Assembly: GCA_012845835.1 (NCBI GenBank)
Contig: JABAKD010000029.1
Coordinates: 13,799,892 to 13,863,891, forward strand
Direction: 5' to 3'
Source of the DNA: Undaria pinnatifida
Taxonomy: Eukaryota; Sar; Phaeophyceae; Laminariales; Alariaceae
DNA: 64,000 bases
The position numbers and the translations under genes were made by a program. The first letter of the stretch is position 1. Every line of letters starts with the position of its first letter. Below the pieces are notes generated by a model. The model saw only the letters and a program-made list of their open reading frames with translations. It was not told where the DNA came from and made no database searches. This document shows positions 1 to 11,200 of the stretch, piece after piece.

Positions 1-37
1 GTGACGATGATTGGACAAAAGCAGGAAGCTCCTTATT

Positions 38-160
38 TTATAAAAAATATTTCAAGGACGTCAGCCGTGAGTTCGACGAATTTCGGGTCAATACTCGTCT
101 TTGCAAGCTGCGTTGTTGGTACTTGTGATATACTATGTGGGTGAGTTTTATCATAATGGG
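38..160 (+). repeat. Dispersed short repeat, family A
   Basis: A nearly identical copy lies at 34212-34345. Weaker copies of its core (TTTGCAAGCTGCGT and a GTCAGC.GTGAGT block) are at 4070-4100, 6165-6235, 37620-37690 and 51770-51850, and an inverted one is at 35735-35850. The copies share TATAAAAAATAT followed by the GTCAGC block and then the TTTGCAAGC core. No coding capacity is seen, so this is probably a non-autonomous mobile element. Class unknown. Confidence 0.6.
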
Positions 161-238
161 AGGGGTCATATTGTTCTGTTATTATCTCACTACCCTACCC
201 TACCCTACCTTGCCCTGTTTTGCCATTCCTTTAGCGTA

Positions 239-475
239 CTACCGTATTCTACACAACAACAAGATAACACACCCCCGGTGATACATTTGAGCGCTTGAAA
301 ATATTATCACCGGGTGTGGTATCCCGTGGGGTGTGTGGTATCTTCTGTTGCCATATTACTTGGTATTAGACTAAGGCGCTATATTTCGAGCCCCAAAAAT
401 TATCACCGGGGTGTCGTATTCTGTGGGGGGTGTGGTATCTTACGTGGGTGTGTTATCTTGTGTAGAATACGGTAT
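239..475. repeat. Foldback (inverted-repeat) element
   Basis: The left arm at 239-274 (ACCGTATTCTACACAA, then GATAACACACCC) is repeated as its reverse complement at 446-475. Two internal ATTATCACCGGG blocks lie between the arms. The single-strand product could fold into a long hairpin. It resembles a MITE or a small foldback transposon; I saw no clear target duplication. Confidence 0.55.
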
Positions 476-490
476 TTAGAGCAAAAATAA

Positions 491-625
491 TGTACTGGTA
501 TAGACTAAGCCTTGAGTCTAGCCAGCGAGCCACGGGAGAGATCATGAAGACACCGAAACCCATGAGGGGCGCGCTTCCCAACGCCGGCCAACCACGCATC
601 CCCCACTCGAAGTACCGTGACAGTG
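491..625 (-). repeat. Dispersed repeat, inverted relative to 41300-41430
   Basis: The reverse complement of this segment aligns well with 41300-41430; both contain GGGATGCGTGG, a GTTGGGAAGCG block and GGCTCGCTGG. The flanking CTACCCTACC tract at 190-215 likewise has an inverted counterpart near 41480-41525. The pair is therefore a larger mobile unit present twice in opposite orientation. No product recognised. Confidence 0.5.
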
Positions 626-2169
626 ACCACGCCACACGAGCACAGCACACTCTTTTTGCGCACGAACTGCACAACAACAGCACTATTTACTGTTGAACGG
701 CACACAGTAGTTGCACATGCATCTTGTATCTTACCGGTATGTGTGCACTGCCTCTGCTACTCTGTAGTATACTACAACAAACTGGTAGTCGCACACATCG
801 TTCATGTCATTACATATCATGATATTGCTGCTTGTCACACAGCAGTACAGCAGAGTACTCGATACATCCCTGTTGGAATCCGACTGCTTGCTGCTGTTGA
901 CTATTGACAACAGGCATTCACTGCTGCTGACCCTGCTGCCAGCAGCCCGCATTGATGCGGTGAGATATGGTACAAACACAGCAGACCTAGCTCTGCCAGA
1001 CGCCACCGCCACATAAGTACACAGCGCAGCAGCTGTCATGGATCCTTCAGAAGGAACCGAGCAATAGGGCAAGATCGCGGGCCCAATATCACCGAAAAGA
1101 ACGCAAGTCGCAACATGACATCAACATGTAATGTGCGCAGCTTACGTAGCTCTTCTGGGGAATACGATACCCCTTGGAAGGCTTTGTTTTGCTGGATACT
1201 AGGGGGCCGGACACTAAGGGCTGATTTCCATGTCTGTGCCGGCGAGCGCAGCATCAGACGAAGGCTTTGCTCAAAAGGGCCGAGGGGGGTGCTTTCGTCA
1301 CGAGCACTATGTCCCGCAAGCGAGACCACAAGGGAGCAGGGGGGGCGCCTGGGTGGGATGTCCTGCCTTGGAAAGCCATCGAGCCACCTTTAGAGGTAAG
1401 AGCCAGCTAACAAGGAAAAATCTAACCATGAAACCAATTTTGGATGGAATTTTAAGGATAATTTAAAATAAATATTTATATAAAAACGGTACCTATATTT
1501 CCGTCGATGTGAGCACAGACCATCACCAGCAGTAGAGTAGCAGTAGTACTGGCAGTGGGCAACCGCAACGTCAGCAACAGCAGTAGTAGGGAGACAAGTT
1601 CAATATTCTGCTGCCTATGCTGCCCCTTTTGACTGTGTTCTTGAGGATTCGCTGCAGCCGCACTGCCTGTCGTGGCTACAGCAGCGCAGATGAAAAATAG
1701 CTTTTTCGACAGGTTCACAGCTTCAGGATATGCTAGCCTTGTACAAACCAATATAGACGGATATATAATAGCCATTTCGGTATACATATGAATAAAAAGA
1801 CGATCCTTACATTTCCACCCAAATGGAAGTCCATACTTGTACGAGTTAAACATCTCCCGAGTTTGCTGCTGTACTTTTTGTGGATGGAATGGCTGGCCGA
1901 GCTGCAACCGGCCGATAAGCATGATGTACACGGGTCGGGTGTTTGCATCCAGGTTTTGCATCCGCCGATCTGCATGTTCCCCGTAGTAACATGTTGCTGA
2001 GACTAGGTTGACAGCAGCCGCCCACCGTCCTCCCGTCAACTCGGTACACGTAGACAACGCTGATGCTCTAGATATTTTCCCTACATCAGTACGTACGTAC
2101 CACACTTGTCGTTCCCTACGACATACCACACCATCGGCGGGACTGTCATGGACTATAAATCTAGGTGCT

Positions 2170-2740
2170 CCCCGCCTTCCTCTGGCGTCGGTTGGCAACG
2201 ACGCTGTAACACACGCCTCTCGCTACGTCCAGGGTATCTTTTTTTTTCTCTCTCTCGTTTTCATGTTTTGGTGGCAACCGAGATGGTGGTCGAGCTACTA
2301 CTGTAAATCATATTTGTGCGGAGTGGAGTACCTCCATTTCGCGCAAGGGGGATGGTATCAACGCATCGTAGTGTGCATGTGGTGACAGGCACCGTCAAGG
2401 CAGTTACATAGTATCCCCGTTGCTGTTTCTGGAAGTGGCCACACCAGAAAATCAATATATATATATACATGTATTCATTCGAAGCTGTCATCCGATATGC
2501 AAGAAAGTTCGCACAAGGTACAGACGTCCGCCTCTCAAGTGGTTATTAGTAGGATGCAGCTCACCCTTTTTGCGACTCGCCGAACACCTCACGGCGCTTC
2601 GCGCTTAGTGCACGCTATATCTGTCTGGTCAGTGAAAACCCGACATGCTCCGTCCCGGCATTAGTAGGGATGCGAGGGTCTATGGTCATACGACTACGGC
2701 TATGCATGAAATGAGTACACTCCCTCCCCCCCCCGATGCC
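2170..2740 (+). repeat. Dispersed ~550 bp repeat, family B
   Basis: Further copies are at 9225-9620 (helicase intron 4) and 27165-27720, with an inverted, shorter one at 51050-51300. Shared blocks in order are TTGGCAACGACGCTGTAA, a GGGGGATG block, CCCGTTGCT, ATTCATTCGAAGCTGTC, GAACACCTCACGGCGCTTCG, AAACCCGACATGCTCCGTC and GGGATGCGAGGGTCTA. Reading frames within it are short and not shared between copies, so it looks like a non-autonomous element. Confidence 0.65.
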
Positions 2741-2865
2741 ACCAGAGGGACGATGGTTGGAAAGCCACGAGCGGCGACGATCAGGCTTTGATGTACACGC
2801 TGGAGGAGATTTCGGGCAGCGACTACGCCCTCCACCAAGGCCAAGGTGATGGCTCCCAGGTGAGA

Positions 2866-3220
2866 CGGATAACGATATTGATAACGATAACGACAACGAC
2901 AACGATAGTGATAACGATAACTTTCACGATCACAATATTGATAGCGATCACGATAGGGATAACGATAACGCAACGATAACGATAACGATACCGATGGCAA
3001 TGCCGATAACGATAACGGCAACAACAACGATAACGATAACGATAAATATAGCGATAACGATCCCTATAGTGACAACGATCGGTAACGGTAACGATAACGA
3101 CGACGATAAAGGCAACGATAGCGATAACGGTTACAATAACGATAACGCTATGCAACGATAATGCAAGCGACACCGATTTCAACAACCGTGCTGATGAGAA
3201 CGATAACGACGATAACGATG
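2866..3220. repeat. GATAAC microsatellite/minisatellite
   Basis: About 350 bp are dominated by imperfect GATAACGATAAC units with GACAAC and GATAGC variants. The long Tyr/Arg/Val-rich reading frames across it on the other strand are by-products of the repeat. Confidence 0.8.
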
Positions 3221-4338
3221 GCGGACGGAGGAACGAATAGAGGTATACTCCGGCATCGGAGATGACGGGCGATAGCACCGAGAAGGAAAGGAGGGGGGCA
3301 GCAGGAGGGAGCCAACTCCATTTCTTATCCTAGTTGTGATGCCGGTGCTGCTATTCCTGCACGCCGAAGAACGACGCGCTGCTGTGCTGATGCTGTGCTG
3401 TTTAGCTGGGATGGTGTTGATGTTGCTGCTGTGCTGTTTCCTGGGATGGTGTTGGCGTTATTGCTGTGCTGCTTTGCTGCTGACGCTGGTGCGTGCTTCT
3501 TTAGGAATGCACCCCAACCTTTTTTGAGGCTCTTCACACGGGGAGCTCTGTACCCCATCCCCTGACTGACTTCTGAGAAATGTTTGAAGGGAAACCCGAT
3601 GATACCTATCTCATGGACTAGGCAAATACTACTAGACTGTGCACTCAATTGACCTGATCGGGGTTTCTTGCCCGGTTCATGGCGTGGTGGCTAGATATTT
3701 TTTCTTTGGTTTTCATGAGCCTTTATTGCCCCCTTCTTTTCAACTTTCAAGGCACCCGGGATTTCAAGACAACTACACCGCGAAGGGAAGCGGACACCCC
3801 CGAGATTTGAAGCCAACCACACGCCGAAGGGAAAGCTTGTAACGAGTAATACAATACTGCGAATCCCTGAATAGGTTTCGAACGATTTTCGGTAGTACCT
3901 CAGTCCAGGTGCCCAGTAGGGCGGACATATTTTCGCAGAAAAAATGCCGCCTCCGTCGTAGAATACGTCTGCTGCCGTCGCGCTGTTGCCGCTGTGTTGC
4001 AATAATGGTGTTGCTGTTCTTTTTTTGCTTGTCGTGTTGTGCTGGGCTGCCAAGCTACTTAGTAGTCCGAAATACGTCTTTGCAAGCTGCGTGGTGTACC
4101 GTGTACACCTGGAGTACGTTTGTATAATCACACGGCTGTCCCCCCCCCCCCCCCCCCCATATTTTCTAGTATCTTCATTTTTTCAATTTTCTCGGACCCC
4201 AGAGGTGTATAACCCACGCGACCCCCACGGCGTAATAGGCTTTGTAACATTCTGACGCGGTACCTTTTATCACTTTTTTCTAAAGCTGGTTCACTGTGTC
4301 GGGTCCCGATTTTGTATATATCAAAAGTGGTATTTTCT

Positions 4339-4397
4339 TTTTTCCAATCTTGTTTTGACTTTTTCCAATCTTGTTTTGACTTTTTCCAATCCCGAAG
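4339..4397 (+). repeat. 21 bp tandem array forming a 3' splice tract
   Basis: Two full units of 21 bp (TTTTTCCAATCTTGTTTTGA plus C) at 4339-4359 and 4360-4380 are followed by a third, truncated unit at 4381-4397 that ends in CCCGAAG. The truncated unit is the polypyrimidine tract and acceptor of the first helicase exon found. The splice signal has therefore been copied in tandem on the intron side. Confidence 0.65.
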
Positions 4398-5258
4398 GTG
4401 TTGACAGCTTCCACCGGCAAACCTGCCGCCGACGTTAAGCCTGCTGCTGCTGCTGCTAACGGGGCGAGGGGGGCGGCTGTGGCGAAGGGGGGGGGTAAAG
4501 AGCGGACGCCTGAAAAGAAGGGCAAGGCGCGGGGGCAATCGGAAGGGGCGGGCGACAATAGTGAGAAGGGGCAGGCGGTGAAGGAGGAAGGTGCGTCCGG
4601 TTCTTCTTCTGGTGGTGGTGGTGGCGGTGACGGTGGTGATGGTGGTGGTGGTGACGATGGTGGTGGTGGTGGTGGTAACGGTGCCGCGAGCGCAAAGGAA
4701 GAAAAAGGAGGAGGCGGGAAAACACGTCCCAAGAGAAAGAAGAGGAGGGGTTTGGGAAAGAAGAAAAAGGCGGCAGCGGCGGCGAAAGTAGCAGCGGCGG
4801 CGGCGACGGCGGGAGGGGTGGCTGAAGCCGGCGCGAGCGGTACGGGGGTTGTTGATTCCACGAGGGGTGGTGGTGGTGGTGGTGCATCTGAGGCTGAGAC
4901 GGGGGGTGGGACAGTTGCGGCTTCGCAGAAGGCTAGGAAGCAGGAGCTAGTGGAGGGGCAGGCGGCGGAGGGTAGTAACACTGCCGCAGACACAAAGCCA
5001 GCTCCGACGAAGAAGAGAAGGAGGGACAACCAGAACAGGAAAGAGAAGAACAAGGAGAGAAACAGGGAGAAGGCCAGGATAAAGAGACAGAAGAAGAGAC
5101 AGCAGATGGCGGCCGACGGAGGTGGTGGTCTTGGTGGTGGGCGGAGGGGAGAGGAGCGGAATTGGGAGCTCGAAGAGGAAGAGGCGGCGAAGATGACCCC
5201 CTGGTTGTATCTCGGAGTGGAGCTGCACCCTGCCCTTGTTTGGCATCTTCACCGCCAG
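4398..5258 (+). CDS. Helicase exon 1 (first found): basic, low-complexity N-terminal region
   Basis: 287 codons, opening at the acceptor AATCCCGAAG. The region is Ala/Gly/Lys-rich with Gly runs and several likely nuclear localisation clusters ([26 protein letters not shown]). The last residues, [20 protein letters not shown], correspond to the segment just before the Q motif. The donor is CGCCAG/GTATCA. It joins in phase 0 to GFHEPTPIQ of the next exon. The other-strand Pro/His-rich frames are shadows of this low-complexity sequence. Confidence 0.75.
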
Positions 5259-8200
5259 GTATCACGTTTTGGTACTTGGCAAAGGCTTCCCGTTTGTTTG
5301 GGGGGGTGGTGGTGGTGGTGATGGTGTAGGTGGTGTTTGTGTGCTCCGCGCGTGTGTCTCGTAGTGAAGCTGCACCGTGCTCTGGTTCGACATCTTTACG
5401 GACAGGTATAGTCGCGTGCTGCTATCTGTTGTGGGTTGTTGTTTGGGGTGTTGGTGTTGGTGTTGGCGTTGGCGTTGGCGTTGGCGTTGGCGTTGGCGTT
5501 GGCGTTGGCGTTGGCGTTGGCGTTGGCGTTGGCGTTGGCGTTGGCGTTGGCGTTGGCGTTGGCGTTGGCGTTGGCGTTGGCGTTGGCGTTGGCGTTGGCG
5601 TTGGCGTTGGCGTTGGCGTTGGCGTTGGTGTTGGTGTTGGTGTTGTTGATGTTGGTGTTGGCGGTGGCGTTGTTACTGGTGTTGCTGCTGCTGTACTGCG
5701 AGGATAAGAACGCGGAGGAAGAGGAAGAGGTCAACACGCGAACCTCTTCCCGGCTGTCAAAGCCACCCCGCCACCCGAGCGCACAAGGCGTTCCCCACCC
5801 CTCCCTTAACCCCGTTAAAGCCCCACAAACCCTCCCCATACTAATTCCAAGTAATTTTCCCCGAACACGGGTTTCCAGTTGTATAGGCGTTAACCCCCTA
5901 AACCCCTCATATCCCTCGACAGCAAACAACCTACAACTGCCGCGCGCACGAGCCGCAACGCCCTTCGCAACATCCTCCCTAGCCTATTTAGAGCTGCAAC
6001 AATTATCTCACTAATTCCAAGTCATTTATACCCCAAAAACGAGTGTCCAGTTCTACGGGGCTATGCCCTTTTAGAATTGGAGGACGGAACAGTCGCAGTT
6101 TGAGTTAGTTCATTTTTTCAGTGGTCATAAAGTTTTCTTATTATTTTTTAGTTGGTTCGAATACGCCAGTTGTTGTGAGTTCAATCGTTTTTCATGATCA
6201 GTACCTGGTACTCATCTTTGCAAGCTGCGTGATACTCCTGCCGCGCGTTTCTCTTGGGACTTTTTTTTTTTTCTTGTTTTATTAATAGTCGTCCGGTGAG
6301 TGCGTAATATTACAAGTGGAGGTCAAGTTCTAAGTTCACCATGACTCCACATATGTGTCGTGCAATGATTTTACTTGGTTGCTGAAATACCAGTGCTATC
6401 GTTGCAACGTCAAACGACCCCCCCCCCCCCCCCCCCCCCCCCCCGCCCCTCCCCCCTGCGTATCCCACTCCAGGGTTTCCATGAACCAACCCCTATCCAG
6501 AGGCGAGTCCTGCCCAAGGCTATCCTAGGCCGCAAGGACATCATCGGAGCCGCGGAGACAGGCTCGGGGAAAACATTAGCGTTCGGCTTACCGGTGCTCA
6601 GCGAGATTTTGACGCGGCGGGATAGCGTTGCCGCCGCGCGTAAAGAGGCTAAGGAGGCATCCATGGAGGTGGACGAGGAGGGAGAGGGAAAGGAGGAGGA
6701 GGCGGGGGGGGGGGGAGGAGGGAGGGGAGAGGAAGGAGGGGTGGGAGGGGAAAGATGGGGGGACAGAGGGGGAGGAGGGGAAGGAGGAGGAGAAAGGGAA
6801 GGGTGAGAGGGCAGAGGCGAAGGAGGGGAAGGAGGAAGAGGAAGGGAACGGTGGAGGGGCAGACGGGAAGGAGGGGAAGGCGGGGGCGGGGGAGGGGGAG
6901 GTGGTTTTGCACCAGGGGTTGCAGGCGTTGGTGCTGTGTCCGACACGCGAGCTGGCACTGCAGGTGGCGACGCATTTGAGGGAGGTTGTTCGCGGCACGG
7001 GCCTCGCCGTTGTGGTGAGGGAGAGGAAGGGCGGGAGGGAGGGGGAGGGAGGGATGGTACAATTAAGAATAACAACATGGTGAAAAACAACGGACAAAAA
7101 AAGAACAAAAGCAACAATAATGCGAAAAAAACTTCCAAAAACTTCCACAAAAAACTATAATAAAGATAATGCAACCTTTGTTTATACATGTAAGCCGTGG
7201 CGGGGGTTCTCGCCGAGGTGAAGCAGAGGGGCGGCAGCTGTCGCATCGGTCGAAAAAAAAAATATAGGAAATATGGCGTTGAAAAATAAATCGGGAACAC
7301 ACATAAAAAGACGACGAAACCTGCCAAAAATTACGCCCAAAAAATATGAAGAAAATATATAACAAAGAAAAAAGTAACCCCCTCCCCCCCCCCCCCCCCT
7401 CCCGCCTCTGCAATTATCTCAGGCAGTGGTAGGGGGTCTCGCAGAGGTGAAGCAGGAGCGGCAGCTGTCGCGCAGGCCGGAAGTGGTCGTCGCCACCCCC
7501 GGAAGGTTCTGGGAAATGGCCGGCACACACGCCCACCTATCCCGTCTGGAAACCCTCCGCCATCTTGTCGTAGACGAGGCAGACCGGATGCTCGAGAGGG
7601 GGCACTACCCCGAGCTACAACGCCTCTTTGCCATGCTGGATAAGGCGGAAGGGAGGGAGGGGGTAGAGGGTAAGGACGGAGGCGGTGGGGGTGGGTCGGG
7701 GGATGGGGGTGGGAGGAGGCCTGGACGTCGCCGTGGCAAAAAGTACAAGCTCCCGTTTGACATCAGCGAAGGCGGCGACTGGAGCGTTCCTACGGAGGAG
7801 GGTGATGGACCGTCAACTTTTTCTGACCCAGCTACGGCTGACACTAACGCTGAAGCGCTTGAGTCCATGGATGAAGACAGCGGAAATAAAAACGGAGGGG
7901 TAGCCGATGGCCCGGACTCAGAGCAAGACGGAAACCTAGACGCGCACCTAAAAGCGGACCAAGACTCAGAAGAAGACGTGGACGTCGGCGACGAAGTTAA
8001 CGGAGCTGGGGTTGGAGCTGGGGGTGAAGGCCTGACCCCGTCCTCCCCCGCTGCTGCTGAGACGGAAGCTTCAGCGAGCGCGGGGGGCGGTGCCCCCCCC
8101 CCCCGTGATAACAGCTTCGCCCGCCAGACATACGTGTTCTCGGCTACCCTAACCTTGGGATCATCGGGGCGGCAGCAGCCTAAGGGCAAGTCCGCCTCTG

Positions 8201-11200
8201 CCCTAGCAGCAGCAGCGGCTAAGGGGAAGGGAGAGGGTAAGGGACGCGCTGGGGGAGCAACCGGGGATGAGGATCCGGTGACGAAGATCATGAGTCGCGT
8301 CGGCGTTCGTGGCGATCCCTCCATCATTGACATGGGAAGGCGGACGGTGGGAGGGGACGGGGACGAGGCGGAGGAGGCGGTAGCGGTGGGCGGGGAGGGG
8401 GGAGGGGCGGAGGTCCCGGCCTTGCCCTCGACCCTTCGGCTGTGCAGCATCAAGAGCTTGCAGATGGAGAAGGACGTGCATGCTTACCTGTTTTGCGCGA
8501 GTTACCCGGGGCGGACCCTGATTTTCGTGAACGCTATCGCGTGCGCGAGGAGGCTGGCAGTGCTCCTGTGCTCGCTCAAAATTCCAGCGACGCCGTTGCA
8601 CGCGCAGATGCAACAGCGGCAGAGGCTGAAGAGCCTGGTGAGTCGGGGTATTTTGGTGAAACGCAACAAACAAGCGTCGTTCAGGACACCGTTTTTTTCT
8701 ACCGTCGGACACAACTGTTTTTTTTGTTGTCCTTGTCTCACCCCTCTCCACCCCGGTGCCCCGCATTGATGCTACCTATTATACGTGCCCTTTTATTTTT
8801 TTTTGGTTGTGCGCTTCGAACATGATCGGCGTTTTAAGACGTTTTTTTCGTAGTGTTCTTATTATCTGGCCCCTCCCCACCCGCTGTTTGCCGTCTCGAA
8901 AGTGTGCGTGATCCAATGGTCATACGGCTAAGGCACTCAACGAGTGAGTACGCCCCCCCCCCCCGGCTTCTCCCCTCGTGCAAGTAAGCCGCTAGTAATC
9001 TTGTTTCGTGATCGTATAGTTTATAGTCAACGTTCTCACTGTTTGTATGTGTTCTCAACCCCCCCCCCGCTTCTCCCATGCACCGCCTCCGTTGATGATT
9101 TGTCGCTTATTGCTCCGCAGGACCGTTTTACATCAGACCCGAAGGCGGTGTTGGTTGCCACTGACGTTGCCGCGCGTGGATTGGACATCCCCCAGGTAAA
9201 ATTGCCGACTGTCTCCTATTCCCCCCTCACGCCACGCACTGCGTGAGTTAGATAACCAGGGACCCGTTTTTTTTTGTTTTGTTTTTTTTCCGGTAACCAT
9301 GGATGATCGAGGTAAATCACGTTGTACAGGGGTGGATGACCTCATCTCCGCGAAAGGGGGACGGTCGAATCGCGTTGTACGTATATGATCAGACACCCAC
9401 GACGCAGATACATAGTATGCCCGTTGCTATCTGTGGAAGCGGCCGCTCTAGAAATCGTTTTGATTCATTCGAAGCTGTCCTCCACGCAAAGGGTGCCGAA
9501 GTCCGCCTCAAATGTCTGCCTGGTCGGTGGAAACCCGACATGCTCCTTCCCCGCATTGCAGGGATGCGAGGGTCTATACCATATGGTCATACCGCTACGG
9601 CCATGCATGATATCAGGTATTCTAAACCTTGCTCCAACGTTACCCTAACCCCGTACCTCTAGCTCCAACCTTACGATAACCCTTACCTCCACCCCTAACA
9701 CCCACCCCTAACCTATAACCCCTAACCTTAGCCCTTAACCCTCGCAAGGTGGAGCATGTGGTCCATTATGACGCAGACCGGTCGGCGACGGAGGTTGTCA
9801 TACATCACGCGTGGCCTGCCGCGCGTGCCCACTAACCCCTACCCTAGTCCCAACGTTACCGTACTCCAGTCTCCCACGCCACCTCTACCCCTACGCTAAC
9901 CTGAACCCGAACCCCAAACCCAACTCTCCAGTCCTAACCCTCATGCCTTACCTGACCACTATCTAAGGCGGAAGCACGTGGTCCACTACGACGCGGCGTG
10001 GTCAGGTGGGGTTTTCACACACCGTGCGAGGCGTACTGCCCTAACAACTCCAGCCCTATCCTCCAACCCTATCCCCAATCTCGAACTGCAACCCTTACTT
10101 CCCTCACTCCTATCTCCCATCGCCTAACCCTAACCCTACTTTAGGTGGAGCACGTTGTCCACTACGATGCGGCACGGTCGGCGGAGGTTTTCATACACCG
10201 CGCGGGGCGTACCGCCCGTGCCCGCGCCGCTGGGTTGTCGCTGTCGATAGTCGCCCCTCGGGATGACGCCAACCATCGGCAAACATGCTCCGTGCTGGGT
10301 TTGCATGATGGCATGAAGGCGTTTCCTGAGGAGGTTCGCCTCGTGGAACGCGCTAGAGAGCGCGTCGGCATGGCTCTGCGGGTGAGATTGGGGGGGGGGA
10401 GGGAGGAGTGAGGGAGGGGGTAAAACGGAGGGGGGTGGGAGAGGGAGGTAGGGAGGAGGAGAGGGGGGTGGGGTGAGGGAGAGGGGAGGGCGGAGGGAGG
10501 GACAGGGACAGGGGGGGGGGTATGATGTGTGCATAGGGAGCTGCTGCCGGGTCTCGCAAAGAGACAGGCGAATTTTGGTTTTCCGGAAGGGGTGAGGGAG
10601 GGGGTAAGGCGGAGGGCGGTGGGGGGAAGGGGGAGGTAGGGCGGGAGAGAAGGGGGTGAGGGAGGGGGGAGGGAGGGGCAGGGGGGGGGGGGGGGGGGTC
10701 GATAGGTACATCGAGAGCTGCTGCCGGTCTCACAAAGGGACGGGCGAATTTCCGTTCTCCGCTAGGTATGGGCCAGCATGGAAACGATGTTTTATGAAAA
10801 TGGCCGTGCTGTGCTGGACTCGAAGGCATTTTGACCACCCCCCCCCCCCTTCCTTCATGCCCCCTGTTTTTTGCGTTTTCGTTTGTCCGCCTGGTCCCCG
10901 CTCCTGCAGGTGCTAAAGTTCCAGGAGCAGCAGAACAGGGTGTCCGCTTCTAACGACTTTTTCCGGGGACTGTCGAAAGACGCCGATCTCGTCATGGACG
11001 GAGACCTCCTCATGGTGAGCATGTCAGATGTCACGCTCTGCTTTGTGGTTATGATTCCCTCGTTTGTCTTGCGGCGTTTTTTTCTTTTTTTTCCGAACAA
11101 TCGGAATCGGTAAAGTTTCCCTCTTTAGGGTTTCGGAATCGGTCACACATCGTCTTGTGGGTATCATAGGCTTCTTGACACGGAAATGAAATGGGGGTTC

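Larger units (their letters stand above)
1..4397. other. 5' flank without a recognised gene
   Basis: I see no reading frame here with a recognisable domain or a phase-consistent exon chain. The stretch holds a foldback repeat, copies of dispersed repeat families, a GATAAC microsatellite and, at its right end, a 21 bp array that forms the 3' splice tract of the helicase exon at 4398. One or more upstream exons of that helicase must lie here or further left, because the first exon found opens at an acceptor and not at an ATG, but I could not identify them. Confidence 0.6.
9640..10144 (+). repeat. Telomere-like CCCTAA tract holding two exon echoes
   Basis: Imperfect CCCTAA and CCTTAACC units occupy the gaps before, between and after the two degenerate copies of exon 5, and the last units (CCTAACCCTAACCCTACTTTAG) act as the 3' splice tract of the true exon. 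The structure is a threefold module, C-rich tract plus exon start, with spacings of 219 and 177 bp. Confidence 0.65.

Noticed and set aside
5330..6014. Long Gly-Val, Ala-Leu, Trp-Arg and Asn-Ala dipeptide reading frames
   Set aside because: All come from the six-base GGCGTT repeat, which is open in every frame, inside a helicase intron.
4280..8453. Long Pro/Ser/Leu-rich minus-strand frames opposite the helicase
   Set aside because: They mirror GC-rich low-complexity coding sequence, while the plus strand carries all conserved helicase motifs.
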